NCBI GenBank assembly: GCA_025927955.1
Contig: JAICKK010000014.1
Location: 1 to 35,828 of the forward strand
Source of the DNA: Nocardioidaceae bacterium
GTDB taxonomy: Bacteria > Actinomycetota > Actinomycetes > Propionibacteriales > Nocardioidaceae
DNA length: 35,828 nucleotides
Reading direction: 5' to 3'
The translations under genes were made by a program, and so were the position numbers. The stretch's first letter is position 1, and each line of letters opens with the position of its first letter. Under the pieces are notes generated by a model, which was given only the letters and a program-made list of their open reading frames with translations, made no database searches and had not been told where the DNA came from. Below are positions 35,781 to 35,828 of this stretch, in pieces.

Positions 35781-35828
35781 ATGCCCACCCTGATCCTGGC
35801 CCGGCACGGTCGCACCACCGCGAACGCC
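35781..35828 (+). CDS. Histidine phosphatase (phosphoglycerate-mutase-like), N-terminal fragment
   Basis: Only 16 codons are visible before the right edge: MPTLILARHGRTTANA. The RHG motif with the phospho-accepting His is the start of the histidine-phosphatase superfamily. The sequence matches the N-terminus of the actinobacterial phosphomutases (MSMEG_4193 type) usually found near uppP and mshC. The remainder is outside the window. Confidence 0.8.
   Translation, partial: MPTLILARHGRTTANA

Overview
The window is very GC-rich, with GC-biased third codon positions, short intergenic gaps and many ATGA/GTGA start-stop overlaps. It reads as chromosomal DNA from a high-GC actinobacterium, most likely of the Nocardioides/Propionibacteriales type. 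Supporting this are a DUF222/HNH-type N-terminus at the left edge, an apparent F420-type luciferase-like oxidoreductase, a mycothiol-dependent-type DinB protein, a DUF5703 protein and an uppP-phosphomutase neighbourhood like that of other actinobacteria. The genus is inferred. No insertion sequence, phage, CRISPR array or rRNA was seen. One tRNA-Leu(GAG) is present.

Layout. (1) 1-3.5 kb: partial DUF222 protein, DinB/maleylpyruvate-isomerase-like protein, GT39-type membrane glycosyltransferase and a divergent methyltransferase. (2) 3.9-12.6 kb: a glucuronide-use regulon made of cytoplasmic beta-glucuronidase (uidA), a LacI-type regulator, a LarA-type nickel-pincer racemase/epimerase homologue, glucuronate isomerase (uxaC), a fructuronate-reductase-type dehydrogenase and a GPH-family glucuronide symporter. 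It is closed by a strong hairpin terminator. Three copies of a 16-bp element (two GGCAAC-type boxes 10 bp apart) lie in the three regulatory gaps. No mannonate dehydratase, KDG kinase or KDPG aldolase is present. The LarA homologue keeps the nickel-pincer signature and could epimerise D-mannonate to D-gluconate, which would give a non-canonical uronate route.

(3) 12.6-26.6 kb: an acyl-CoA catabolic cluster under a TetR regulator with a perfect palindromic operator. The first operon encodes an isovaleryl-CoA-dehydrogenase-type ACAD, a carboxyltransferase, an ACS-type acyl-CoA synthetase, a biotin carboxylase/BCCP subunit and a MaoC hydratase. A CoA ligase lies on the opposite strand. The second operon encodes another ACAD, a MaoC-like protein, a CitE-like lyase, an LLM oxidoreductase and an MBL hydrolase. 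The content resembles the M. tuberculosis bkaR/accD1-accA1-fadE19-Rv2499c-citE region for leucine/isovalerate-type degradation. A triplicated 11-nt start region precedes the CitE-like gene.

(4) 26.6-31 kb, all minus strand: a TetR-glycosyltransferase-UPF0158 operon, an XRE/cupin-B3/B4-PaiB-like operon, each with a candidate autoregulatory operator, and tRNA-Leu. (5) 31.2-35.8 kb: housekeeping-type genes for an M20 peptidase, DUF5703, aldo/keto reductase, UppP, CorA and the start of a histidine phosphatase.
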